From NCBI GenBank assembly GCA_951812535.1, contig CATOSK010000004.1:124001-188000 (forward strand): a stretch of 64,000 nucleotides of DNA, read 5' to 3'. The notes beneath the pieces are model-generated. The model saw nothing but the letters and a program-made list of their open reading frames with translations. It made no database searches and was not told the DNA's origin. Both the position numbers and the translations under genes were made by a program. Shown here piece by piece: positions 1-6,890 of this stretch. How positions within the stretch are numbered: the stretch's first letter is position 1; every line of letters begins with the position of its first letter. Origin of the DNA: an uncultured Dehalococcoidia bacterium (GTDB lineage: Bacteria > Chloroflexota > Dehalococcoidia > Lucifugimonadales > UBA3495).

Positions 1-812
1 AGAGAAAGTTGGTCTGATCCCGATATGCGCAGAGGGAGGCCTTCCAGGACATCCAGGACTTCCTTTAGATCATAACGGACGGCTGGGACCCCGTTCCGTT
101 CGTCGGCTTGTCCTTCAACATCCTGGAAGGTGACCACGCCGAAATCCTCCCAGAACACGGGCCAAGCGGCACAAGAGTCGATGGCGTCGAGGACCGCAGG
201 GTCGTCGATGGTGGTGGCGCTCCAGCCGCCGCCGGTATCCATCCAAGCTTCGTTTCCAATGACCACCACCTTATCCCCCGTAAAGGCCAGACCACCAAAA
301 CTGAACTGTTCACTACAAGTGAAGCGATCGGGAGCCTGAAAATCTCCGCTGATGGAACCTGAAATACTTGATTCCAGGCTTTCCGGCCCAAACGTGATTT
401 CGACGGTGTGCCGGAAGCTGTCCAGATGTGCGTTGGGAGAGTACGGGGGTGGGTCGAATGCGCCCGCCGGTGGCGATGCCTGGGACGGGGTCATCAGGGC
501 CGGGTTAGGGGTTGGGGTTGGGGTTGGTTCCGGGCCGGGGGTGGGGGTTGAAGTCGGCAGAGGCGTCGGAGCACGAGTCGGGGTGGGCGTGGGTACGGGA
601 GCCGGAGTGGGCACAGATGTCGGGGTAAGGGCCGGAGCCTGGGTGGGGGCGTTGGTCGGAGCATGGGTTGGTGTAGGCAAAGCCGCGACGGCTTCGGCCA
701 CCATCCTCGGAAAATCGGGAGTGGAGGTTGGCTCCGCCGGGGTGCAGCCGGAGACGACCATGCATATGCCGATCAAAATGAGTGGACACCAACGAAACCA
801 GAGTAGTGGCAT
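1..812 (-). CDS. Partial lipoprotein with Pro/Thr-rich linker (3' end outside window)
   Basis: Reading the minus strand from an ATG at 812 gives an open frame that runs off the left edge of the window, so about 270 N-terminal residues are visible. Residues 1-23 form a lipoprotein signal peptide: hydrophobic core, then the lipobox V-S-G-C with Cys23 as the lipidated residue. Residues about 40-105 are a low-complexity linker of Pro, Thr and Ala (PTPTP-type repeats), a common way to hold a domain off the membrane. After about residue 120 the sequence becomes globular and resembles LppX/LprG/LolA-type lipoprotein domains (alternating strands, a segment reading VVVIGNEAWM); this family match is tentative. 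Probably an exported, membrane-anchored protein with unknown ligand. The C-terminus is missing because of the window edge, not mutation. Confidence 0.75.
   Translation of the reverse strand, partial: MPLLWFRWCPLILIGICMVVSGCTPAEPTSTPDFPRMVAEAVAALPTPTHAPTNAPTQAPALTPTSVPTPAPVPTPTPTRAPTPLPTSTPTPGPEPTPTPTPNPALMTPSQASPPAGAFDPPPYSPNAHLDSFRHTVEITFGPESLESSISGSISGDFQAPDRFTCSEQFSFGGLAFTGDKVVVIGNEAWMDTGGGWSATTIDDPAVLDAIDSCAAWPVFWEDFGVVTFQDVEGQADERNGVPAVRYDLKEVLDVLEGLPLRISGSDQLS
502..523 (+). repeat. G-tract array, potential G-quadruplex
   Basis: Four G runs (GGG, GGGG, GGGG, GGGG) separated by TTA, TT and TT lie on the plus strand, giving a telomere-like GGGTTAGGGGTTGG pattern. It is the template strand of the Pro/Thr linker of the lipoprotein gene, so codon choice for Pro-Asn-Pro-Thr creates it. 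A shorter G-rich tract of the same kind occurs at about 891-908. Confidence 0.6.
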
Positions 813-905
813 ATCCTGCGCTTCCCTTGGTTCGAAGGCGGACGAGGAAGGTCTGCCCATCCGCTTGACCTTCCTCCTCCGTTTCTGCGGGTTGGGGTTG
901 CGGGG

Positions 906-2009
906 TTAGGGGATGTTGGTGGCGCCGAAGGTGCCCCAGCCCTGGGGGACGTGGATGATGCCGGGTTCGAGCTCTTCGACGTCGGTCTGGCCGCAGGCGC
1001 CCATGTCGTGGTCGAGCTCGCGGCGGAGGACCTCGAGCATCCCGTGGACGCCTTCGGCTCCGGCGACGGCGAGTCCCCAATAGAGGGGGCGTCCGACGGC
1101 GACGGCGCGGGCGCCAAGGGCGAGGGCCTTGAGGACATCGGCGCCGCGGCGGACGCCGGAGTCGAGGTAGACCTCGGCCTGTCCCCGGGAAGCTTCGACG
1201 ATCTCGGGGAGCATTTCGACTGCGCCGAGGGTCTGGTCAATCTGGCGGCCGCCGTGGGTGGAGACGAGGATGCCGTTGACGCCGTTCTCGACGGCGATGT
1301 GGGCGTCCTCGGCGGTGCGGACCCCCTTGAGGACCAAGGGAAGGGAAGTCAGGCCGCGGAGCCATTCCAGCTCATCCCACTTGAGGGCGGGAACCTGGGA
1401 GGGACGCCAGTTGGGGGCCTCGTCGGTGCCGCTCATGGCGGCGGTCTGCTCGGCGGAGGCGATGAAGTTGCCGAGGGGGAAGGGGTTTTCGTAGTGGTTG
1501 TGGACGTCACGCTCCTTGGGGCTGGGGACGGGAGTGTCGACGGTGAGGACAATGGCCTTGAATCCGGCCTCCTCGGCGCGGTGGACGAGCATCTCGGTGA
1601 CTTCGTAGCCGCGGTGGTAGAGCTGGAACCACTTGGGGCCAGCGCCAGCCTCGGCGACCTGCTCCATGGGGTAGTGGGAGGAGGTGCTGAGCATCATCAG
1701 GGTGTTGGACATGCCGGCACCGCGAGCGGTGGCCAGCTCGCCGTCGGGGTGGGCGAGCTTATGTCCACCGGCAGGGCAGACCATAACGGGGAGGCTGATC
1801 TCGGAGCCGAGGACGGTGGTGGAGAGCTTGCGGTTCTCCACATCGCGGAGGAAGCGGGGCCGGAGCTTGAGGTCCTCGAAGGCAGAGGTGTTGCGGCGGG
1901 TAGTGGATTCGGTCATTGCGCCGGCTTCGATGAACTCCCAGTGGTTGTGGGGAAGGGAAAGCTTGGCGCGGGCTTCGTAGTCGCGGAGGCTTACGGGGGC
2001 GTCGCTCAT
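906..2009 (-). CDS. FMN-dependent alpha-hydroxy-acid oxidase/dehydrogenase
   Basis: A 367-residue protein of the glycolate oxidase / lactate monooxygenase / L-lactate dehydrogenase family, which oxidises 2-hydroxy acids to 2-oxo acids with FMN. The TIM-barrel family marks are visible: the LRPRFLRDV segment near the N-terminus, a QLY motif carrying the active-site Tyr, LTVDTP (Asp), VLKG (Lys) and, near residue 250, STHGGRQ with the catalytic His and Arg. The start at 2009 is chosen because a perfect AGGAGG lies 6 bases upstream; a longer frame to 2051 has no such signal. The N-terminal Tyr-Asp-Tyr of glycolate oxidases reads Trp-Glu-Phe here, so the usual substrate-carboxylate Tyr appears to be Phe. 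The exact substrate cannot be told from sequence. Stands alone; the next gene upstream is on the same strand but unrelated. Confidence 0.9.
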   Translation of the reverse strand: MSDAPVSLRDYEARAKLSLPHNHWEFIEAGAMTESTTRRNTSAFEDLKLRPRFLRDVENRKLSTTVLGSEISLPVMVCPAGGHKLAHPDGELATARGAGMSNTLMMLSTSSHYPMEQVAEAGAGPKWFQLYHRGYEVTEMLVHRAEEAGFKAIVLTVDTPVPSPKERDVHNHYENPFPLGNFIASAEQTAAMSGTDEAPNWRPSQVPALKWDELEWLRGLTSLPLVLKGVRTAEDAHIAVENGVNGILVSTHGGRQIDQTLGAVEMLPEIVEASRGQAEVYLDSGVRRGADVLKALALGARAVAVGRPLYWGLAVAGAEGVHGMLEVLRRELDHDMGACGQTDVEELEPGIIHVPQGWGTFGATNIP

Positions 2010-2071
2010 GGAGTCCTCCTGGATGTTGATGTGGGGGCGGATGGGATGCATCCGGGGTCAGGTGGTTCGGG

Positions 2072-2764
2072 TTAATCTACTCCCGGCGGCGGGGGGAAGG
2101 CAAGGGGAGGGGGGAGCGCGGGTTGGGGAAGAGCCGGGGAGTCAGAGGCAGGGCCATTGGGAGATTGAGCGGCCCAAGAGGGAAGCACGTCCGAGGAGTT
2201 GCGGAGGGCGTCCTGGATGTGTCCCCATTCGGCGAAATGGCGGGCGGCTTCCAGGCCAGCGCGGGCGGCGCGGATCCGGATGGCTGGATCGGGGTCATTG
2301 GTGTCCTGGAGCAAGTGCCACAGTGAGACGTCAACGAGAAGGTGCAACCGCTGACGAAGGTCATTGGTCTGATGGCCACGCACCTCGGCGAGGGCTTCGC
2401 AGAAGTGGTCGTCGTGGAGCCAGCGATGGATGGTGCGGCGGCTGATACCAGTGGCCGCCGCTGCTTCGGTGATGGTGCGGGCGCGGGACATTTCCCAGAC
2501 GACTTCCAGCTTGCGCCGAGAGAGTTGCCGATTTTTTAGTTGGTGAGACATTTGACGCTTTTCGTGCTTGGGCACCGTCATTTGGCGGTGTTTTCTGGGG
2601 CGTTTTGGGGACAATTGTGGGTCGGATTGAGACATGGATTGAGTCATGTTGCGACATCCTGAGACATTTTGGGACATTCTTGGGACATTCCGGTTTTCTG
2701 GAGGTGATCCCGACGTGGGGATGATGAGCAACCGGCCGTCCGGAGCGGGTTGGGTGAGGAACAT
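2072..2764 (-). CDS. Helix-turn-helix DNA-binding protein with repetitive N-terminus
   Basis: A frame of 230 codons. The central part (about residues 75-130) carries a resolvase/terminase-small-subunit-like helix-turn-helix: TITEAAAATGISRRTIHRWL followed by a helix-rich segment. The last 35 residues are Pro/Ala-rich and probably disordered. The first 65 residues are odd: repeats of the type Met-Ser-Gln-Asn-Val made by a DNA repeat (see the array at 2543-2690), so the true start could be an internal ATG (for example 2581 or 2551) and the repeats could be upstream DNA rather than protein. No strong ribosome binding site settles this. Similar HTH proteins (phBC6A51-like) are annotated in phage and chromosomal contexts, but no phage gene lies nearby. 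Function: probably a DNA-binding regulator, possibly binding its own upstream repeats (inference). Confidence 0.6.
   Translation of the reverse strand: MFLTQPAPDGRLLIIPTSGSPPENRNVPRMSQNVSGCRNMTQSMSQSDPQLSPKRPRKHRQMTVPKHEKRQMSHQLKNRQLSRRKLEVVWEMSRARTITEAAAATGISRRTIHRWLHDDHFCEALAEVRGHQTNDLRQRLHLLVDVSLWHLLQDTNDPDPAIRIRAARAGLEAARHFAEWGHIQDALRNSSDVLPSWAAQSPNGPASDSPALPQPALPPPLAFPPPPGVD
2543..2690. repeat. Iterated TGRGACATYY units, 10-11 bp spacing
   Basis: At least seven copies or near-copies of TG(A/G/C)GACAT(T/C) are seen at about 2543, 2627, 2640, 2650, 2660, 2670 and 2681, the densest ones spaced 10, 10, 10 and 11 bases, which is one helical turn. A weaker copy is near 2606 and another near 2757. 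They overlap the 5' part of the HTH frame on the minus strand. Helical phasing suggests protein binding sites on one DNA face; coding low complexity is the alternative. Confidence 0.6.
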
Positions 2765-2878
2765 CCCATAAGGAAATGCTAGACAGTGGGCAGCGGGGTT
2801 GGCAATGGGGAAGTGTCAGTAATTTTGGGGGTGGGGGGAGATAGCTTCCGGCCTGGTAAAGGAACCCCGTATGCCCGG

Positions 2879-2884
2879 TATAAT
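2879..2884 (+). promoter_or_regulatory. Sigma-70 -10 box (TATAAT)
   Basis: A perfect TATAAT lies 31 bases before the ATG at 2915, predicting a leader of about 24 bases. No good -35 box is visible at 16-18 bases upstream. Confidence 0.5.
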
Positions 2885-2914
2885 CGGGGTAGTTTATGGA
2901 AGAGGGTTGACCGA

Positions 2915-4033
2915 ATGAAAATCGAGATGGGGGAATCGCTGTGTTGTTCTTTCCTGCGGCACGTGCAGCAGTGCTGGGTGGTGCAGGCCAACTGGAAGGT
3001 CTCGGAGCATTGGGGGAAGTTGCTGGGCGAGGGAGAATTGGAGGAACGTTTCCGCGGGATGCGGGAGAGGTTTGACCCGGACCGGAGCGTGTTCAAGGGA
3101 ACGAAGGACGGCGGTCAATTCCTGAAGCAGGGCGAGATTGATGCCGTAGGCCTCGGACAGGATGGAAGTGTTCACGCGATGGACGTCGCGTTTCACGAAA
3201 ACGGGTTGAATTACCTGGGAGGGGCGGACAAGCGGGTGCTGAAGAAGCTGCTGCGAACGCTGTTTATCCTGGAGGCCTACCATCCGGCGGAGGTGGAACG
3301 GCACATATACTTTGCGTCTCCCAAGGTGCACAAAGGGGTGCAGGGGCCGCTGGAAGAGATGTTCGGGATGCTGGCGGCGGAGTATCCCTCGGTGGACTGG
3401 CATTTGCTGACCAACGAAGAGTTCAACCGGGAGCTGCTGGCTCCGACGCTGGAGAAGGGGGGGCAGGTTTCGGATACTTCGGAGTTGTTTGTGAGGGCGG
3501 CGAAGTTGTTGGAGCTGGGCGGGCCAAGAACGGAGGGCAGCGGACGGCGGAGGAGCAGTGATGCCAGAGACTCCACGGCGTCGAGCGGGCGAGCGGCGAT
3601 TGAAGAGGCCGGTTCGAAACCTGGAGGAGCTGGGTTTATCAATCCAAGGACGCCATCCGGCCAATTGCAACCCCTTGTCAGGGGATTGATGCGGACAGTG
3701 TTGGAAGATCATCCGGACCTGTTAGGGGAGACTGACCTGCGGAACATGATGGATGGTGAATTGTGCAGGGGCGAGTTGGGGCTGCAATTGGGAGGGTTTC
3801 CCCTCCTGAGCCGGGCGGAAGAGGGGAGGATGGTTAGTGGACATCCAAGGTATTGGTCGAAAGTGTTCGGGGACGAGTTCTACGTCACGAATAATTGGTG
3901 GCAAGCGCACCACCTTGAAAACTCGTGGGCGCTGGCACGGTTTGTGGAGGGGTTGGTGAGGTGCCGGTTAGACCATCCGGCGGTACCGGAGTTGGAACGG
4001 CATCGGGCGGCGTTGGAAAGGTTCGCTGGGTAA
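2915..4033 (+). CDS. Conserved protein of unknown function, possible PD-(D/E)XK-type nuclease fold
   Basis: A 372-residue cytosolic protein. The start at 2915 is chosen because AGAGGG lies 8 bases upstream and a TATAAT just before that. I do not recognise a named family, but the shape is familiar: an N-terminus starting MKIEMGESL, and a region at residues 74-100 with Glu74-x-Asp76, then Ala-Met-Asp90-Val-Ala-Phe-His-Glu95 and Gly-Leu-Asn-Tyr. Acidic residues followed by a strand ending in an acidic residue recall the PD-(D/E)XK nuclease core, though the usual Lys is not evident. Residues about 220-265 are Ser/Arg/Gly-rich and probably a linker; the C-terminal 100 residues (GFPLLSRAEEG, then a WW and HHLENSW segment) look like a second domain. 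It is divergent from the HTH gene at 2072-2764. A nuclease role is speculation. Confidence 0.7.
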   Translation: MKIEMGESLCCSFLRHVQQCWVVQANWKVSEHWGKLLGEGELEERFRGMRERFDPDRSVFKGTKDGGQFLKQGEIDAVGLGQDGSVHAMDVAFHENGLNYLGGADKRVLKKLLRTLFILEAYHPAEVERHIYFASPKVHKGVQGPLEEMFGMLAAEYPSVDWHLLTNEEFNRELLAPTLEKGGQVSDTSELFVRAAKLLELGGPRTEGSGRRRSSDARDSTASSGRAAIEEAGSKPGGAGFINPRTPSGQLQPLVRGLMRTVLEDHPDLLGETDLRNMMDGELCRGELGLQLGGFPLLSRAEEGRMVSGHPRYWSKVFGDEFYVTNNWWQAHHLENSWALARFVEGLVRCRLDHPAVPELERHRAALERFAG

Positions 4034-4390
4034 TTGTCCGGCAACTGGGAAGGAGACTTCGGGACGGTGCGGCTCCGAGGAAATGACGACCGGGGTCTGG
4101 ATTCCCGCCTGCGCGGGAACGACGGGGGAATGGGTAGCGGGCTCTACGCGATTGACGCGGCTTATAAACGGAGGGAGGAGAGGAGGGGTGGGTATAGGCT
4201 GGGGTGGGCACAGGCCTGGGAGGGAACGGAACCATTGGGGTCGCACGGCTGAGATGCAAGCTGTTCGTGTCTTGCTCAGGATTTTGGTTGGGGCTAAGAT
4301 ACCGTCATTCCGAACGAGAGCAATCCAAGGGCCAGGCTTTCTCACTCTCACTACGGAGTTTCACTACCGGGTTTCTTACGGGAGGTACTT
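4034..4390 (+). repeat. Non-coding stretch with inverted-repeat element at 4095-4123
   Basis: No convincing gene is seen between the unknown protein and the hydrolase. At 4095-4123 lies a palindromic element reading GTCTGGATTCCCGCC, a short loop, then GCGGGAACGAC; its inner stem is TTCCCGC/GCGGGAA. This form is a common dispersed bacterial intergenic repeat. The rest has no recognisable signal apart from GGGAGG just before the ATG at 4391. Confidence 0.6.
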
Positions 4391-5227
4391 ATGTCCGAAG
4401 CGCGGATAAACGGCTACCAGATGTATTATGAGACCCACGGCAGCGGTCAACCTCTTGTGATGATCCACGGAGGGCTGGGAGGGGGCGAGGGGTGCGCGGG
4501 CTTTGTCGAGCACCACGCCGCGGCCCTGTCCCCGGACTACCAGCTGATCGTCTACGACCGCCGGTCGGCGGGGAAGTCGGGCAATCCCGATAGCGGTTAC
4601 ACGATCGATAATTGCGCGCGAGACCTGCGGGGCCTGCTGGAGCACCTGGGGGTGACGCACGCCCATATCCTGGGGTCATCGGCAGGGGGACCCATCGCGC
4701 TGCGGTTCGCGCTGGAACACCCAGAGATGACCGACACGTTGATTCTCATCAACACGATGTCCTACGTGCAGGAGTCAGAACGGGCGGTGCGCCAACGGGA
4801 GCTGGACCAGATGCGGTCCAACGAGGCGGAGAAGGGACGGGAAGCGTCGATAGCCGGGGCGCTGGAGGCGCGGTGGCCCGGGATAAGGGCGGCGGAGCCA
4901 GACCGGTTCCAGCGGCTGTACCAGCTGAACCTGGAAAGGTACGACGGGATAGCCCAGACGATGCAGAGCTATTTGGACATCAGGGACAGCCTGGAGTCCC
5001 GCCTGGCAGAGCTGACGATGCCCACGCTGGTGGTGCATGGCGACGAGGATTCGAGGATTCCGGTGGAGTGCGGGCGGCAACTGCACCGGGGCATCGCGGG
5101 TTCGGAGTGGTTCATGGTCCCGGGTGCGGAGCACGGGCTGATGGGGAATGAACCGGCGTTGATGCGGAAGGTGATCCTGGAGTTTCTTTCCCGCCGGGCC
5201 ATACCGGCCGGGTCCGCCGCAGACTAA
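4391..5227 (+). CDS. Alpha/beta-hydrolase fold protein
   Basis: A 278-residue alpha/beta hydrolase of the epoxide-hydrolase / proline-iminopeptidase / esterase type. Visible signs: the oxyanion-hole HGGLGGG segment at residues 26-32, DRRSAGKS at 56-63, the nucleophile elbow G-S-Ser97-A-G, the acid in HGDEDSRIP near residue 218, and the catalytic His in GAEHGL near residue 245. Ribosome binding site GGGAGG lies 6 bases before the ATG. The substrate cannot be inferred. A MITE-like element begins at its stop codon (5225). The next gene is a VOC protein 180 bases away on the same strand, so the two might share a transcript through the element. Confidence 0.9.
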   Translation: MSEARINGYQMYYETHGSGQPLVMIHGGLGGGEGCAGFVEHHAAALSPDYQLIVYDRRSAGKSGNPDSGYTIDNCARDLRGLLEHLGVTHAHILGSSAGGPIALRFALEHPEMTDTLILINTMSYVQESERAVRQRELDQMRSNEAEKGREASIAGALEARWPGIRAAEPDRFQRLYQLNLERYDGIAQTMQSYLDIRDSLESRLAELTMPTLVVHGDEDSRIPVECGRQLHRGIAGSEWFMVPGAEHGLMGNEPALMRKVILEFLSRRAIPAGSAAD

Positions 5228-5375
5228 GAAACTAACTGAAAACCAACTTTGAATTTCGCGGTTGCCCGCTGCGGCGACACTGCACTAGCCCGTCATCCCC
5301 ATCCTAACCCCCGCCTTCGCGGGGGGCAGGCTTGCCCCCTTCAAGGGGGGGAGGGACTTTTGAGTTAGGTTCTAA
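5225..5375 (+). mobile_element. MITE-like element, copy A (151 bp)
   Basis: The left end TAAGAAACTAACTGAAAA (5225-5242) and the right end, reversed TTAGAACCTAACTCAAAA (5358-5375), are imperfect inverted repeats. Inside are the family core CCCCATCCTAACCCCCGCC with a GC-rich hairpin, and a second hairpin of C and G runs. The left half (a GAATTTCGCGGTTGC stretch, then GCGGCGACACTGCACT) is shared with the copy at 11167. The element begins on the TAA stop codon of the preceding gene. No coding capacity. Confidence 0.7.
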
Positions 5376-5407
5376 TCGCAGAAAGCATCGGGGAACGGAG
5401 GTACGCC

Positions 5408-5818
5408 ATGCCCACGGCAGGAATTGACCACATAGCCATGCCCACCGCCAACGCGGAGCGGCTCATCGCGTTCTACAAGAAGCTGGGTTTCCTCATCAAC
5501 AACGAGGAGGAGTGGCGGTCGGGACAGACACCGACCTTCTCGATACAGGTAGGGGACTCGAAGATCAACGTTCACCCGGAGGGGCACACGGCGTCGCTGC
5601 GGGGCCCGACGGCGGTTCCGGGCTGCACCGACATCTGCTTCGTGTGGGACGGGACGGTGGAGGAGTGCCAGGAAATGCTGGCGGGAGCCGGGGCGGAAGT
5701 GATCCGGGGTCCGGTGCAGCGGGCGGGGGGCCGAGGACGGGGAACGACTCCATCCCTGAGCCTCTACCTGCGGGACCCGGATGAGAACCTGCTGGAGTTC
5801 ATGACGTACAACGTTTGA
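5408..5818 (+). CDS. VOC (glyoxalase/bleomycin-resistance/dioxygenase) family protein
   Basis: A 136-residue single-chain vicinal-oxygen-chelate protein with two beta-alpha-beta-beta-beta modules: the first starts GIDHIAMPTAN (His8 as a likely metal ligand), the second starts GCTDICFVW, and the C-terminus ends in RDPDENLLEFM, where the Glu in the last motif is the usual metal ligand. Members bind a divalent metal and act on small molecules (glyoxalase, isomerase, ring cleavage, or antibiotic sequestration), so only the fold can be named. Ribosome binding site GGAGG is 7 bases upstream. A hairpin terminator follows 56 bases after the stop. Confidence 0.85.
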   Translation: MPTAGIDHIAMPTANAERLIAFYKKLGFLINNEEEWRSGQTPTFSIQVGDSKINVHPEGHTASLRGPTAVPGCTDICFVWDGTVEECQEMLAGAGAEVIRGPVQRAGGRGRGTTPSLSLYLRDPDENLLEFMTYNV

Positions 5819-5873
5819 CGCGGGGGAGGAAACTTCTCGGGGAGGGAACTTCCCAAGGAACGCTGCCAAAAAT

Positions 5874-5903
5874 GACGGCCCGCTCATCCGGCGGGCCGTT
5901 TCG
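5874..5903 (+). terminator. Rho-independent terminator after VOC gene
   Basis: GACGGCCCGC, a 7-base loop, GCGGGCCGTTTC: a 9-bp GC-rich stem followed by a short T run. It also lies downstream of the minus-strand EVE gene and may serve both. Confidence 0.65.
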
Positions 5904-5923
5904 GGTTGGCGCAAGGGCCGGGG

Positions 5924-6400
5924 CTACGGGTCGCTGCCCAGCCGCACTATTTCGTCGAAGTCTTCCCTGGCGACGGGCTGGACGGAAAGGCGCATCCCGC
6001 GGCGCACCAAGAGCATCCCGTCGAGCTTGGGGTTCTGCTTTATCTCCTGGAGGGTCACGGGACGGGCCAGGCGTTCGCCAGCCTTGATGTCCACCATGAG
6101 CCAGGTGGGACTGTCCGGGTTGCTCTTGGCGTCGTAGTACTTGGCCGAAGGGTCCCAGGCGGTGGTGTCGGGGTAGGCCTCTTTGCAGATGTAGGCGACA
6201 CCCACCACGGCGGTCGGCTTGGCGTTGCTGTGGTAGAAGAGGACGGCGTCTCCGACCTGCATGTCATCGCGCATGAAGTTGCGGGCCTGGTAGTTGCGGA
6301 CGCCATCCCACTCGGCGACCTGGTCTTCCTCATTCCAGAGGTCGTCGAAGGAGTAGTTGCCGGGTTCGGACTTGAAGAGCCAGTATTTCCGCTCTGCCAT
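5924..6400 (-). CDS. EVE domain protein (PUA-like, THYN1-type)
   Basis: A 158-residue protein that is all one EVE domain. It begins MAERKYWLFKSEPGNYSFDD, and the family signature W.FK.EP is plain; WDGVRNYQARNFMRDDMQVGD and FYHSN follow, as in human thymocyte nuclear protein 1 and its bacterial relatives. EVE domains are PUA-related folds that bind modified bases in DNA or RNA. In bacteria they occur as stand-alone housekeeping proteins or fused to restriction enzymes; this one is stand-alone. It ends 38 bases before the P-II gene's stop region on the same strand (order on the minus strand: P-II at 6783, then EVE at 6400), so the two could be co-transcribed. Confidence 0.92.
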   Translation of the reverse strand: MAERKYWLFKSEPGNYSFDDLWNEEDQVAEWDGVRNYQARNFMRDDMQVGDAVLFYHSNAKPTAVVGVAYICKEAYPDTTAWDPSAKYYDAKSNPDSPTWLMVDIKAGERLARPVTLQEIKQNPKLDGMLLVRRGMRLSVQPVAREDFDEIVRLGSDP

Positions 6401-6438
6401 CGCGCCCTGCCTTGCGAAGGATTTTCGAGGTGCGGGGG

Positions 6439-6783
6439 TTAGAGGGCGATGTCGCCCCGCTCGCCGGTGCGGATGCGGATGGCATCGGAAACCGGGATGA
6501 TGAAGATTTTCCCGTCGCCGATGTTCCCGGTCCGGCCCGACTCGATGATTATTTCGATGGAACGTTCGACGTCGGAGTCGGCAACGACCATTTCCAGCTT
6601 GACCTTGGGGAGCATGTCCACGACATAGGAACCGACGCCGCGGGGCCCGCCGATTTCGATGCCCCGCTGGGCACCGCGCCCGGTGACCTGGGTCACGTTG
6701 ATTCCGACCAACCCGGCATCGGCCAGCGCATCTTTGACGTGGTTGAGCCTGTCGGGCCTGATGATTGCTTCTACCTTTTGCAT
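6439..6783 (-). CDS. glnB: P-II family nitrogen regulatory protein
   Basis: A 114-residue P-II signal protein, which senses 2-oxoglutarate and ATP/ADP and controls ammonium transport and glutamine synthesis. It opens MQKVEAIIRPDRL, has the VDMLPKVKLEMVV strand, and the ATP-binding B-loop TGNIGDGKIFIIPV followed by IRTGE in the C-loop. The T-loop (residues 37-55) is unusual: compared with E. coli GlnB it is two residues longer, the usual REGHTE-type stretch reads RGIEIGGPRG, and only one Tyr (Tyr53, matching Tyr51) remains. GGGAGG sits 5 bases before the ATG and TATAAT is 25 bases upstream. No amt gene is adjacent, so the GlnB/GlnK distinction is not certain. Confidence 0.92.
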   Translation of the reverse strand: MQKVEAIIRPDRLNHVKDALADAGLVGINVTQVTGRGAQRGIEIGGPRGVGSYVVDMLPKVKLEMVVADSDVERSIEIIIESGRTGNIGDGKIFIIPVSDAIRIRTGERGDIAL

Positions 6784-6808
6784 AACCGCCTCCCGTCTCT
6801 TGCCATCA

Positions 6809-6814
6809 ATTATA
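6809..6814 (-). promoter_or_regulatory. -10 box for the P-II gene
   Basis: A perfect TATAAT on the minus strand lies 25 bases before the P-II ATG, predicting a leader of about 18 bases that contains the GGGAGG site. The -35 region is weak. Confidence 0.5.
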
Positions 6815-6890
6815 ACCCAAGTCCGGGCGCAAGCTACTATGGTCCCGGAGGCTTAGGTCCCGGAGGCCCGGCTCCCGACCCGCAGCGGTT

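Noticed and set aside
505-1080. Minus-strand Arg/Pro/His-rich frame
   Set aside because: It is out of frame with the lipoprotein and oxidase genes it spans, and has no protein-like features.
951-2075. 374-codon plus-strand frame
   Set aside because: Mirror frame of the alpha-hydroxy-acid oxidase gene with Gly/Val/Asp-rich, low-complexity translation; GC-rich codon bias keeps it open.
2072-2764. Phage terminase small subunit / prophage remnant
   Set aside because: The HTH is similar in type, but no large terminase, portal or other phage gene is nearby.
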